A DNA stretch of 10,704 bases, taken from CAYPKG01 sp964411275 (GTDB taxonomy: Bacteria > Bacillota > Clostridia > Christensenellales > CAG-138). The stretch lies in contig CAYPKG010000054.1 of the NCBI GenBank assembly GCA_964411275.1, forward strand, positions 1 to 10,704. The letters are read 5' to 3'. Below are positions 4,672 through 10,704 of the stretch, in pieces. Position 1 is the stretch's first letter, and every line of letters starts with the position of its first letter. The notes beneath the pieces were generated by a model. That model was not told where the DNA came from and ran no database searches. It saw only the letters and a list, made by a program, of their open reading frames with translations. The position numbers and the translations under genes were made by a program.

Positions 4672-5685
4672 TTATTTCGCGTCTACAGCCGCCATGTGGG
4701 AGATGAGGTCTAAAATCTTGCAGGAATAACCCCACTCGTTGTCATACCAGGCCACCAGCTTTACAAAGTTGTCGTTGAGGCTGATGCCTGCACCCGCGTC
4801 GAAGATGGAGGTGCGCGGATCGGTGATGAAATCGGAGGAGACCACCTTATCCTCGGTGTAGCCCACGATGCCCTTGTACTGCTCGCTCTCGGAGGCAGCC
4901 TTCATGGCGGCCTTGATCTCGTCATAAGAGGCGGGCTTCTCCAGGCGGCAGGTCAGGTCGACCACGGACACGTCCGCAGTGGGAACCCGGAACGACATGC
5001 CGGTGAGCTTGCCGTTGAGGGCGGGGATGACCTTGCCCACGGCCTTCGCCGCGCCGGTGGAGCTGGGGATAATGTTGAACGCCGCGCCGCGGCCGCCGCG
5101 CCAATCCTTTTTAGAGGGGCCGTCAACGGTCTTCTGGGTGGCGGTGGTAGCGTGCACAGTGGTCATGAGGCCTTCCACGATGCCGAAGTTATCGTTGATG
5201 ACCTTCGCCAGAGGCGCCAGACAGTTGGTGGTGCAGGACGCGTTGGAGACCACCTTCATGTCGGAATTGTAGGTTTCCTGGTTGACGCCCATGACGAACA
5301 TGGGGGCGTCCGCGCTGGGGGCGGAGATAACGACCTTTTTCGCGCCGCCCTCAAAATGCGCGCTGGCTTTGTCGGTGGTGGTGAATACGCCGGTAGACTC
5401 GACGATGTAGTCCGCGCCGCAATCTTTCCAGGGGATTTCGTTAGGGTTCATACAGGCGTACACGCTGACGGCCTTGCCGTTGACGATCAGCTTGTCCCCG
5501 TCCACGGAGATGTCGCCGTCAAAGACGCCGTGTACGGTGTCATACTTGAGCATATAAACCATGTACTCCAGATCGATGAAGGGGTCATTGATGCCAACCA
5601 CATCGATGTTGGGGTTTTTTACTGAAGCGCGAAATACCAAGCGGCCGATACGACCAAATCCATTGATGCCAACTTTTACTGCCAT
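4672..5685 (-). CDS. gap: glyceraldehyde-3-phosphate dehydrogenase, NAD type
   Basis: This enzyme converts glyceraldehyde 3-phosphate, phosphate and NAD+ to 1,3-bisphosphoglycerate in glycolysis, in the cytoplasm. The 337 residues are of normal family length. The N-terminal Rossmann motif is GINGFGRIGR (6-15). Asp34 in GINDP at the end of the second strand favours NAD+ over NADP+. The catalytic Cys151 sits in SNASCTTNC and the base His178 in TTVHATT. The closing NEWGYS motif is present. The start is ATG at 5685, with GGGAGG (5700-5695) 9 nt upstream. The frame stays open 45 bases further upstream, but those codons lack homology and a ribosome binding site. No pgk, tpi or cggR neighbour is present, so it is transcribed alone, from the promoter near 5771-5799 to the terminator at 4630-4651. 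Confidence 0.97.
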   Translation of the reverse strand: MAVKVGINGFGRIGRLVFRASVKNPNIDVVGINDPFIDLEYMVYMLKYDTVHGVFDGDISVDGDKLIVNGKAVSVYACMNPNEIPWKDCGADYIVESTGVFTTTDKASAHFEGGAKKVVISAPSADAPMFVMGVNQETYNSDMKVVSNASCTTNCLAPLAKVINDNFGIVEGLMTTVHATTATQKTVDGPSKKDWRGGRGAAFNIIPSSTGAAKAVGKVIPALNGKLTGMSFRVPTADVSVVDLTCRLEKPASYDEIKAAMKAASESEQYKGIVGYTEDKVVSSDFITDPRTSIFDAGAGISLNDNFVKLVAWYDNEWGYSCKILDLISHMAAVDAK

Positions 5686-5720
5686 TTTATTAGGCCTCCC
5701 ATTTGTTTTTCTTATACTTA

Positions 5721-5757
5721 AAAGCCGCAATGCAGCTTTATGGACGCAATCCTGCGT
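5721..5757 (-). promoter_or_regulatory. two short hairpins in the gap leader
   Basis: Read on the minus strand, ACGCA/TGCGT with a 4-nt loop (5757-5744) is followed by AAAGCTGC/GCGGCTTT with a 3-nt loop and one G-U pair (5739-5721). They lie between the proposed gap promoter and its ribosome binding site. They could stabilise the mRNA or take part in attenuation, but neither matches a riboswitch I recognise. Confidence 0.35.
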
Positions 5758-5770
5758 TCTTGCACTGTCT

Positions 5771-5799
5771 ATAGTAGCCCATCGTGAGGCCTTTTACAA
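5771..5799 (-). promoter_or_regulatory. candidate promoter of gap
   Basis: On the minus strand TTGTAA (5799-5794) and TACTAT (5776-5771) are separated by 17 bp, each matching consensus at four of six positions. Transcription would begin near 5763 and give a leader of about 78 nt. TATAGA, three bases on, is an alternative -10 element. Confidence 0.45.
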
Positions 5800-5904
5800 G
5801 AGAAATTTTCCCTTTATTCGCCATTGTTTGCATTTCCGACACAGCTATTCGTCCAGCTTTTAGCACAGACGATTTGCAATGTGAAAAAAGGGACATTCAC
5901 CTGC

Positions 5905-7020
5905 TCATTTCAGATTTTCCGGATTGAGGCATTGGAGCGCCTCAGGTACAAAGCGGCCGTCCTTGCGGACGAGCACGCCGTCGAAGTAGATTTCCCCGCC
6001 GCCGTACTCCGGCGTCTGGATGCAAACCAGATCCCAGTGCAGCGCAGACTTGTTGCCGTTATACGCATCATCATAGGCGCTGCCGGGGGTGAAATGGAAA
6101 GAACCCGCAATCTTTTCATCAAACAGGGTGTCCTTCATGGGCTTATTGATATAGGGGTTGACGCCAAGGGCAAACTCGCCGACATACCGGCCACCTTCGT
6201 CTATGTCAAACACTTTGTTGATGCGCTCTGTGTCGTTGGATGTTGCGCTCACGATCCTGCCGCCCCTGAATGTCAGGCACACATCCGTAAACGTAAACCC
6301 ATCGTGGACGGAGGGGGTGTTGTAGGTGAGCGTTCCCCCGATGCTGTCCTTGACCGGAGCGGTATAGATTTCCCCATCGGGAATGTTCATATGCCCCGCG
6401 CATTTAATGGCTGGGATGCCCTTGATGGAGAACAGGAGATCCGTCCCCGGCCCCTTAATGCGCACCTTGTCGGTGCGCTCCATCAGCGCCTTGAGAGGAT
6501 TCATTGCCGTGTCCATCTTAGAATAGTCGAGGTTGCAGACGTTAAAATAATACGCCTCGAATGCTTCTGTGCTCATATCCGCCATCTGCGCCATGGAGGG
6601 ATGGGGATAGCGCAAAACCACCCATTTTGTCTTGGGCACCCGGATTTTCGAGTGTACGGGCTCCCAGTATACCCGTTGCCAGCGCTCCAGCTGCGTTTGC
6701 GGTACATCGCTTAATTCCGCCGCGTTTGCACCGCCGCGCACGCCGATGTAAGCTTGCATTTGCTCCATCAGTTCACCGTCCAGCTTCGCTTTCAGCTTCA
6801 GCTGCTCGTCGGTGCAGCCCATGAGAATGGCCCGGTCAACGGACTTGTCACCCAGCCAGACATAGGGCAGGCCCCCGGCTAAATAGACCTCGCCCACAAG
6901 CAACTGCACGAGAGGATCGTTGCCGCCGATGCTCTCAATCAGCACCCTTTCACCCGGCTGTACCGAGCAGGAAAAGCTGATGAGGTTTTTCGCCAGGGTG
7001 CGTACTCTTTCGTCAATCAT
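5905..7020 (-). CDS. M29-family metallo-aminopeptidase (AmpS/PepS/aminopeptidase T type)
   Basis: This is a cytoplasmic dimetal aminopeptidase that removes N-terminal residues from peptides. The 371 aa are somewhat shorter than the classical members of about 400 aa. The N-terminal domain (about 1-185) contains the family pattern VQPGERVLIES. The C-terminal catalytic domain has the metal and active-site set in the expected order: Glu217 in NIPDGE, Glu282 in RYVGEFALG, His309 in SFHFTPGSAY with Tyr316, then His328 and Asp330 in ALHWDLV. No signal peptide is present. GGAGG (7035-7031) lies 10 nt before the ATG. It follows the membrane protein gene by 31 bp and is the last gene of a three-gene unit. 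No clear hairpin terminator is visible downstream. Why it is linked to a glycosyltransferase is unknown. Confidence 0.92.
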   Translation of the reverse strand: MIDERVRTLAKNLISFSCSVQPGERVLIESIGGNDPLVQLLVGEVYLAGGLPYVWLGDKSVDRAILMGCTDEQLKLKAKLDGELMEQMQAYIGVRGGANAAELSDVPQTQLERWQRVYWEPVHSKIRVPKTKWVVLRYPHPSMAQMADMSTEAFEAYYFNVCNLDYSKMDTAMNPLKALMERTDKVRIKGPGTDLLFSIKGIPAIKCAGHMNIPDGEIYTAPVKDSIGGTLTYNTPSVHDGFTFTDVCLTFRGGRIVSATSNDTERINKVFDIDEGGRYVGEFALGVNPYINKPMKDTLFDEKIAGSFHFTPGSAYDDAYNGNKSALHWDLVCIQTPEYGGGEIYFDGVLVRKDGRFVPEALQCLNPENLK

Positions 7021-7051
7021 AATTCTTTTTCCTCCAGAAAACTCTTCTTAA

Positions 7052-7420
7052 TTATCCTTTGCTCCGGCGGCCCCGCTTATCCGGGGCGGCGCGCTTCGTG
7101 CTAACACTGCCCTTGGGGCTTGAGGAGTTGCTTTTGGGATTGATAAACGCGGGGATCAGGGCACAGTTAAATCCGATGGAAACCCCCTGCAGCACCTCCG
7201 CCAGCGCTACGGGCAGACCCAGCATGTCCATGATCATGGCGAGGCACAGCGCAAGCAGCACCCCGAAAGCCAGCACAAACACCAGGCCCTTTGTTCGGGT
7301 ATTGAGCCGGAAGCGGGATTTGAAATAGCCGGGCACGTCCCATTTGCGAAACAGAAACAGGAACAATGCAAGGCTGCCCACCAGCCCCAGCATAACGTTC
7401 ACGGTTAACCCATCAAACAT
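7052..7420 (-). CDS. small membrane protein of unknown function, three predicted helices
   Basis: I do not recognise a family. The 122-aa product has hydrophobic segments at about residues 5-24, 45-68 and 71-93, joined by a basic loop (RKWDVPGYFKSRFRLNTRTK), and a soluble C-terminal tail (about 94-122) rich in Ser, Lys and Arg. It should reside in the cytoplasmic membrane. GGGGG (7431-7427) lies 6 nt before the ATG. It is separated from the upstream glycosyltransferase stop by 19 bp and from the downstream aminopeptidase by 31 bp, so the three genes are very probably co-transcribed. Small multi-pass proteins beside GtrB/DPM1-like transferases are sometimes polyprenyl-phosphate-sugar flippases of the GtrA type, but no GtrA motif is evident here; that role is speculation. 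Confidence 0.75.
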   Translation of the reverse strand: MFDGLTVNVMLGLVGSLALFLFLFRKWDVPGYFKSRFRLNTRTKGLVFVLAFGVLLALCLAMIMDMLGLPVALAEVLQGVSIGFNCALIPAFINPKSNSSSPKGSVSTKRAAPDKRGRRSKG

Positions 7421-7439
7421 GTGGTACCCCCTTATCCAA

Positions 7440-8369
7440 TTACTCTACATTGAGCCGTTCGCGCACGATGTACAGCGGGCGGCCCTTTAACTCGTCATAC
7501 ATGCGCCCGAGATACGCCCCTTGGATGCCCAGGGCCGTGAGCGTAATTCCCTGAAGCAGCACCACACCAAGCAGGCCCCACAGCCAGGGAGCCACCCCGG
7601 CGGTACACGCGAGAACAATTAAAGCGATGAGTCCAACGCCGCAAAGGCCGATCAGTCCCAGACCCAGCCAGCCGGGGATTGTCAGAGGGCGGCTGGAAAA
7701 GCCGGTGATCCCGTCAAACGCCAGCTTCAGCATTTTCTTCAGGGTGTATTTGGTCTGCCCGGCCGCCCGGGCATCCCTGACATAGGACAAGGGGATTGCT
7801 TCAAACCCCATCCATGCCGACATGCCCCGTAAAAACCGGCTACGCTCCCGCATCGTTAGAAACACATCCGCCACCTTCCGGTCCAGCAGCCGAAAATCCC
7901 CGGTGTCCAGGGGGATGGGATACGCGCTCATGGCGGAAAGCAGGCGGTAATACGCGAAGGCGGTGAATTTCTTGAAGGCGGTTTCTCCCTCCCGGGACTG
8001 GCGCTTGCCGTATACGATGTCCGCGCCTTCTTTCCACATGCGCACCATTTCGGGAATAAGCTCAGGCGGGTCCTGCAAATCCACATCGATGATGATCAGC
8101 GCGTCGCCTTTGGCTGCATCCATCCCAGCAGTGACTGCCAACTGGTGGCCAAAGTTCCTGGAAAAGGACAAGACCCGGACCCGGTCCGACTCTGCGGCCA
8201 GTTTTCTGAGCGTCGGCATGGTTTCGTCCCGGCTGCCGTCGTCGATGTAGATGATCTCATAGGGATGTCCCGTAAGCTGCATGGCGGCATCCATCCGCGC
8301 ATAGGACGCGGGGAGAACTTCCTCCTCGTTGAACACGGGTATGATTAGCGAAAGTAATGCTTCAGGCAA
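7440..8369 (-). CDS. family 2 glycosyltransferase, DPM1/GtrB-like, with two C-terminal membrane helices
   Basis: This membrane-bound GT-A glycosyltransferase probably moves a sugar from a nucleotide sugar to undecaprenyl phosphate at the cytoplasmic face of the membrane. Its 309 aa are normal for GtrB/YkoT-like proteins. Motifs in order are IIPVFNEEE (9-17), YIDDGS (41-46), SFSRNFGHQ (68-76), DVDLQDPPE (95-103, the metal and nucleotide DxD region), TGDFRLLDR (156-164) and RFLRGM (178-183). Two hydrophobic segments (about 231-256 and 263-285) anchor it. The start codon is TTG at 8369; no in-frame ATG or GTG lies nearby, and AAGGAGG (8385-8379) sits 9 nt upstream, which fixes the start. It is the first gene of the operon continuing with 7052-7420 and the aminopeptidase. 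The acceptor and sugar are not known. Confidence 0.93.
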   Translation of the reverse strand: MPEALLSLIIPVFNEEEVLPASYARMDAAMQLTGHPYEIIYIDDGSRDETMPTLRKLAAESDRVRVLSFSRNFGHQLAVTAGMDAAKGDALIIIDVDLQDPPELIPEMVRMWKEGADIVYGKRQSREGETAFKKFTAFAYYRLLSAMSAYPIPLDTGDFRLLDRKVADVFLTMRERSRFLRGMSAWMGFEAIPLSYVRDARAAGQTKYTLKKMLKLAFDGITGFSSRPLTIPGWLGLGLIGLCGVGLIALIVLACTAGVAPWLWGLLGVVLLQGITLTALGIQGAYLGRMYDELKGRPLYIVRERLNVE

Positions 8370-8436
8370 GGTGCTGACCCTCCTTATTATTAGCGTAGCT
8401 TATGTATCGGTTGTCCTTATGGCAACTTCGTATCCT

Positions 8437-8465
8437 ATTATACCCGTTTTGAGCGGGAGGTACAA
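8437..8465 (-). promoter_or_regulatory. promoter of the glycosyltransferase operon
   Basis: On the minus strand there is a perfect TATAAT (8442-8437) with TTGTAC (8465-8460) at 17-bp spacing, predicting a start near 8430 and a leader of about 60 nt. The spacer contains the inverted repeat CCCG-N7-CGGG (8457-8443), which could be an operator. Confidence 0.65.
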
Positions 8466-8521
8466 TCCAAGATTTTTCGAACCTTTTTCAGATTAAAACC
8501 CGTATGTTTCGGAAATAACCG

Positions 8522-8549
8522 TTGCAATCTTTGCAAGATAAGATATAAT
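8522..8549 (+). promoter_or_regulatory. promoter of fba
   Basis: TTGCAA (8522-8527) and a perfect TATAAT (8544-8549) are separated by 16 bp. TTGCAA is repeated at 8531-8536 inside the spacer. The ribosome binding site AAAGGAG follows at 8558-8564, so the leader is very short. The promoter is divergent from that of the glycosyltransferase operon. Confidence 0.7.
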
Positions 8550-8569
8550 TACACACAAAAGGAGCGTGA

Positions 8570-9511
8570 ATGATTATGGCATTGGTAACCAGCACTGAAA
8601 TGTTCAAAAAGGCTTATGAAGGCGGCTATGCGATCGGCGCTTTCAACGTAAACAATATGGAGATCGTACAGGGAATCACTGAGGCGGCAAAAGAAGAAAA
8701 CGCGCCGCTGATCCTGCAGGTTTCCTCCGGCGCGCGCAAGTACGCCAATCATACATATTTGATGAAACTGGTAGAAGCGGCGATTATCGAAACGAACCTG
8801 CCCATCTGTCTGCACCTGGACCATGGCGATACGTTTGAGCTGTGCAAAAGCTGCATTGACGGCGGTTTTACCTCTGTTATGATCGACGGCAGCCACCATT
8901 CCTTCGAGGATAATATCAAGCTGACGAAACGGGTTGTGGAATATGCCCACGATCACGGCGTTGTGGTAGAGGGCGAGCTGGGCCGCCTGGCAGGCGTGGA
9001 GGACGCGGTGAACGTATCCGAGGAGGACAGCTCCTACACCCGCCCTGAGGAAGTCGAGGAGTTCGTAAACAGCACCGGCGTGGACTCCCTGGCAATCGCC
9101 ATCGGCACCAGCCACGGCGCGTATAAGTTCAAGCCCGGCTCCAAGCCCGCGCTTCGCTTTGATATTCTGGAGGAGGTGCAACGCCGTTTGCCCGGGTTCC
9201 CCATCGTGCTCCATGGTGCGTCCAGCGTTGTGCCGGAGTTTGTTGAGACGATCAATCGGTACGGCGGCAACATGCCCGACGCCATCGGCGTTCCAGAGGA
9301 CATGCTGCGCCAGGCGGCGCGGATGGCTGTGTGCAAGATCAACATCGACAGCGACCTGCGCCTTGCGATGACCGGAACCATCCGCCAGTACCTCGCGGAG
9401 CATCCGGATCATTTCGATCCCCGCCAGTATCTCAAGCCCGCCCGCTCCGCCATCAAGGGGATGGTGCAGCATAAGCTGGTGAATGTGCTGGGTTGCAACG
9501 GCAAAGCGTAA
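8570..9511 (+). CDS. fba: class II fructose-bisphosphate aldolase
   Basis: This zinc-dependent aldolase cleaves fructose 1,6-bisphosphate to glyceraldehyde 3-phosphate and dihydroxyacetone phosphate. It encodes 313 aa, the usual length for the clostridial type. The catalytic Asp84 and zinc ligand His85 lie in HLDHGDTFE; EGELGRL (134-140) follows. His182 in GTSHGAYKF and His215 in VLHGASS complete the zinc site, and NIDSDLRLA (258-266) forms part of the phosphate site. Two starts are possible: ATG 8570, with 5 nt between AAAGGAG and the start, and ATG 8576, which gives the MALVTS N-terminus typical of homologues but lies 11 nt away. It is transcribed alone from 8522-8549. The nearest terminator-like hairpin is at 9603-9643. 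Confidence 0.96.
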   Translation: MIMALVTSTEMFKKAYEGGYAIGAFNVNNMEIVQGITEAAKEENAPLILQVSSGARKYANHTYLMKLVEAAIIETNLPICLHLDHGDTFELCKSCIDGGFTSVMIDGSHHSFEDNIKLTKRVVEYAHDHGVVVEGELGRLAGVEDAVNVSEEDSSYTRPEEVEEFVNSTGVDSLAIAIGTSHGAYKFKPGSKPALRFDILEEVQRRLPGFPIVLHGASSVVPEFVETINRYGGNMPDAIGVPEDMLRQAARMAVCKINIDSDLRLAMTGTIRQYLAEHPDHFDPRQYLKPARSAIKGMVQHKLVNVLGCNGKA

Positions 9512-9602
9512 AATGTATAGGAAACAAAGGGGTTGGCAGTAAGCGCGCCAAAAAAACGAGCCTTGACAGAATGAACAGAACCCCAGAAGGTGGACAGAAA
9601 CC

Positions 9603-9643
9603 AAAACCTCCTATCGTAAGAAGAAAACGGTAGGAGGTTTTTT
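9603..9643 (+). terminator. strong hairpin with T6 tail, also masking an AGGAGG site
   Basis: The arms 9603-9616 and 9628-9641 pair over 14 bp (one G-U) with an 11-nt loop, and TTTTTT closes the structure. It is the first terminator-like signal after fba, 91 bp beyond its stop. The 3' arm contains AGGAGG (9632-9637), positioned as a ribosome binding site for the short frame starting at TTG 9642, so the fold would hide it. Confidence 0.75.
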
Positions 9644-9781
9644 GAAACAGCGCGCTCGCAAACCAAGCAAGACATGAGGTGGCGTATCGCTGCGCTGGAG
9701 CGTGAAGTAGAGTCACTGCGGTCTTTTCTTCAAGCTGTACGGATAGATGCTTCGCGTACCCTTGACGGCATGGCAGCCTAA
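9642..9781 (+). pseudogene. short frameshifted reading frame with a coiled-coil-like segment
   Basis: From TTG 9642, just 4 nt after AGGAGG, the frame reads LKQRARKPSKT and stops. From ATG 9674, in the adjoining frame, 35 codons read MRWRIAALEREVESLR, SFLQAVRIDASRTLDGMAA and stop at 9781. Basic N-terminus plus heptad-like Leu/Ile spacing together would make a small 45-residue protein if one base were removed near 9670. The two pieces may thus be a broken gene, or the second alone may be a tiny gene without a good ribosome binding site. I recognise no family; a shortened transposase orfA is one possibility. Confidence 0.35.
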
Positions 9782-9880
9782 GCGTAAGATATAATTAAGC
9801 AGGCAAAGAATTTACTTGCGAAACTAAGTTTAGGCTAACATTTTTATTGAATCAAAGATCGGGGGTAAACCACCTGTGCT
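9782..9880. other. AT-rich intergenic stretch without a recognised gene
   Basis: No open frame with a ribosome binding site is seen. A perfect TATAAT at 9790-9795 lies in TAAGATATAATTA, the same 13 bases as in the fba promoter, but its best -35 candidate (TTGACG, 9762-9767) is 22 bp away, too far. AATTTACTTG (9809-9818) and CTAAGTT (9824-9830) echo parts of the 88-bp repeat at 3395-3571 in the same order. Confidence 0.4.
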
Positions 9881-9908
9881 TTGCCCGCCAACCGATTTAT
9901 GATATGAT
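9881..9908 (+). promoter_or_regulatory. candidate promoter of the LysR-type gene
   Basis: TTGCCC (9881-9886) and TATGAT (9903-9908) are separated by 16 bp, matching consensus at four and five of six positions. Transcription would start around 9915 and give a leader of about 25 nt before the ATG. Confidence 0.5.
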
Positions 9909-9938
9909 TAATTCACATCCTACAGCAAAGGATTTAAT

Positions 9939-10704
9939 ATGATGAATATCAAGCAGCTGGAAAGTTTATGCGCCTTCTCAGAGACGCTCAGCTTCACAAA
10001 AGCAGCAGAGCGAGTATTCTTATCGCAATCCGCTTATAGCCGGGAAATCAGCGCTTTAGAACGCGAACTTAATTGTGAGCTAATTGTAAGAAGCCGCAAA
10101 GACCCAAAATTGACTTTGGCTGGCGAGCGCATTGTGAATAGCGCAAAACTCGTTTTAAATGAGATTGATTCGATTATACACACCGCAGAAAAGGCCAAAT
10201 CAGGCAATTTGGGCGAATTGAAAATTGGCGTATTGCCACATGGAATCAGTGAAGATGTGCTTTCATTACTTCATAATTATGCGAAAGCAAATCCTGAAAT
10301 TAGGCTTGAAATATCAGAATATCCTGAGCACGATCTTGTGCGCGCCGTTGAAAGCGGGAAGGAAGATTTCTGCATTGTCATACGGCATGACGACATCAGC
10401 CCACAGCTATTTAAATCTTGCATCATCGATAGCTGCCCACAATGCGTTGTCGTAAATGAAGAACATCCTCTATCTACACGCAATGCTGTTAATTTTGCGG
10501 AATTGAGCCAGGAAGAGTTTATTATTGTAAAAGAAAATGTATTCCAAAAGGGCTTTGACTACATCATGCGAAAGGGTCTTGAAAACAATTTCATTCCTAA
10601 AATAGCCGCAAAAGCGGATTCAATGTTTGGCGTATCGGTCTATGTAAATTGTGGAATAGTCAAGAAAAGTGCAGTCTGCAAACACCCTAAAAGTGAAACA
10701 GCTT
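9939..10704 (+). CDS. LysR-type transcriptional regulator, 3' end outside the window
   Basis: The frame is open from ATG 9939 to the window edge (255 codons). Residues 1-60 form the LysR winged helix-turn-helix: MNIKQLESLCAFSETLSF, TKAAERVFLSQSAYSREI, then ALERELNCELIVRS. A linker helix (about 61-90) and the effector-binding domain follow, starting LGELKIGVLPHG (about 91-102). The ligand is unknown. AAAGGA (9927-9932) supports ATG 9939 or the next ATG at 9942. No divergent target gene lies directly upstream; the target may be downstream of the window or absent. Codon use is clearly more AT-rich than in fba, gap or the glycosyltransferase, suggesting acquisition. Family-like sequence seems to end after VSVYVNCGI (about residue 240): the expected continuation is replaced by VKKSAVCKHPKSETA, so the gene may be interrupted near 10660. 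Confidence 0.88.
   Translation, partial: MMNIKQLESLCAFSETLSFTKAAERVFLSQSAYSREISALERELNCELIVRSRKDPKLTLAGERIVNSAKLVLNEIDSIIHTAEKAKSGNLGELKIGVLPHGISEDVLSLLHNYAKANPEIRLEISEYPEHDLVRAVESGKEDFCIVIRHDDISPQLFKSCIIDSCPQCVVVNEEHPLSTRNAVNFAELSQEEFIIVKENVFQKGFDYIMRKGLENNFIPKIAAKADSMFGVSVYVNCGIVKKSAVCKHPKSETA

Larger units (their letters stand above)
9572..9781 (+). mobile_element. possible remnant of an IS3/IS150-like insertion sequence end
   Basis: The stretch starting TGAACAGAACCCCAGAAGG followed by TGGACAGAAACC resembles the left ends of IS3-family (IS150-group) elements. A long hairpin over a ribosome binding site and a short, broken reading frame with a coiled-coil segment follow. No matching right inverted repeat and no transposase catalytic domain (orfB) are visible before the LysR gene. 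The resemblance is from memory of the family and could be coincidental. Confidence 0.25.

Noticed and set aside
5686..5730. Upstream extension of gap by 15 codons
   Set aside because: The extra codons do not resemble any GAPDH N-terminus and overlap the leader hairpins; the ATG at 5685 has a well-placed GGGAGG.
9533..9558. TTGGC/GCCAA hairpin followed by A7 as the fba terminator
   Set aside because: The run of A is on the wrong side for the plus strand, and the 5-bp stem is weak.
9563..9591. Promoter with a perfect TTGACA at 9563-9568
   Set aside because: No -10-like hexamer is present 16-18 bp downstream (GAAGGT at that place).
8549..9604. Minus-strand open frame of 351 codons opposite fba
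   Set aside because: It covers the complete aldolase gene on the other strand and has no recognisable domain or ribosome binding site; a shadow frame.
9762..9795. Promoter TTGACG / TATAAT upstream of LysR
   Set aside because: The spacer is 22 bp, outside the working range. The pair at 9881-9908 is closer to the gene and better spaced.

Overview
The window looks like a chromosomal segment of a moderately GC-rich anaerobic Firmicute, probably a Clostridia-class gut or sediment bacterium. The reasons are purine-rich AGGAGG-type ribosome binding sites, sigma-A-like promoters, a class II (zinc) fructose-bisphosphate aldolase, a GAPDH with the NAD-type ND pair, an M29 aminopeptidase and a 2-oxo acid dehydrogenase E2-E3 pair. 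This placement is an inference; no rRNA or species marker is present.

Layout. 1-2666 (+): the 3' part of an E2 acyltransferase gene with two E3-binding-like domains, followed 12 bp later by lpdA (E3), closed by a strong terminator near 2742-2784. 2808-3361: a small lipoprotein with an FMN-binding domain that stops abruptly; a plausible domain C-terminus continues in another frame. 3370-3969: a gene-free stretch made almost wholly of repeats. It holds an exact 88-bp direct repeat, then a 181-bp tandem repeat whose units each contain the 3' end and terminator of the adjoining tRNA-Ser(GGA) gene (3951-4041, minus). 4137-5685 (minus): a small helical protein and gap. 5905-8369 (minus): a probable three-gene operon of DPM1/GtrB-type glycosyltransferase, small membrane protein and M29 aminopeptidase. 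8390-8569: a divergent intergenic region with one good promoter in each direction. 8570-9511 (+): class II fructose-bisphosphate aldolase. 9512-9938: a long hairpin covering a Shine-Dalgarno sequence, and a short frameshifted reading frame that may be an insertion-sequence remnant. 9939-10704 (+): the 5' part of a visibly AT-richer LysR-type regulator.

How the genes fit together: gap and fba are glycolytic, and E2-E3 would feed carbon from a 2-oxo acid (pyruvate or similar) into acyl-CoA with NADH production, so most of the window is central carbon metabolism. The glycosyltransferase operon is probably envelope related. The accessory material lies in two places: the repeat block 3' of the tRNA-Ser gene, and the region from about 9570 onward. 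No complete transposase, integrase, CRISPR array or defence system is visible. The most unusual structure is the tRNA-Ser 3'-end repeat array with its large interrupted palindromes.
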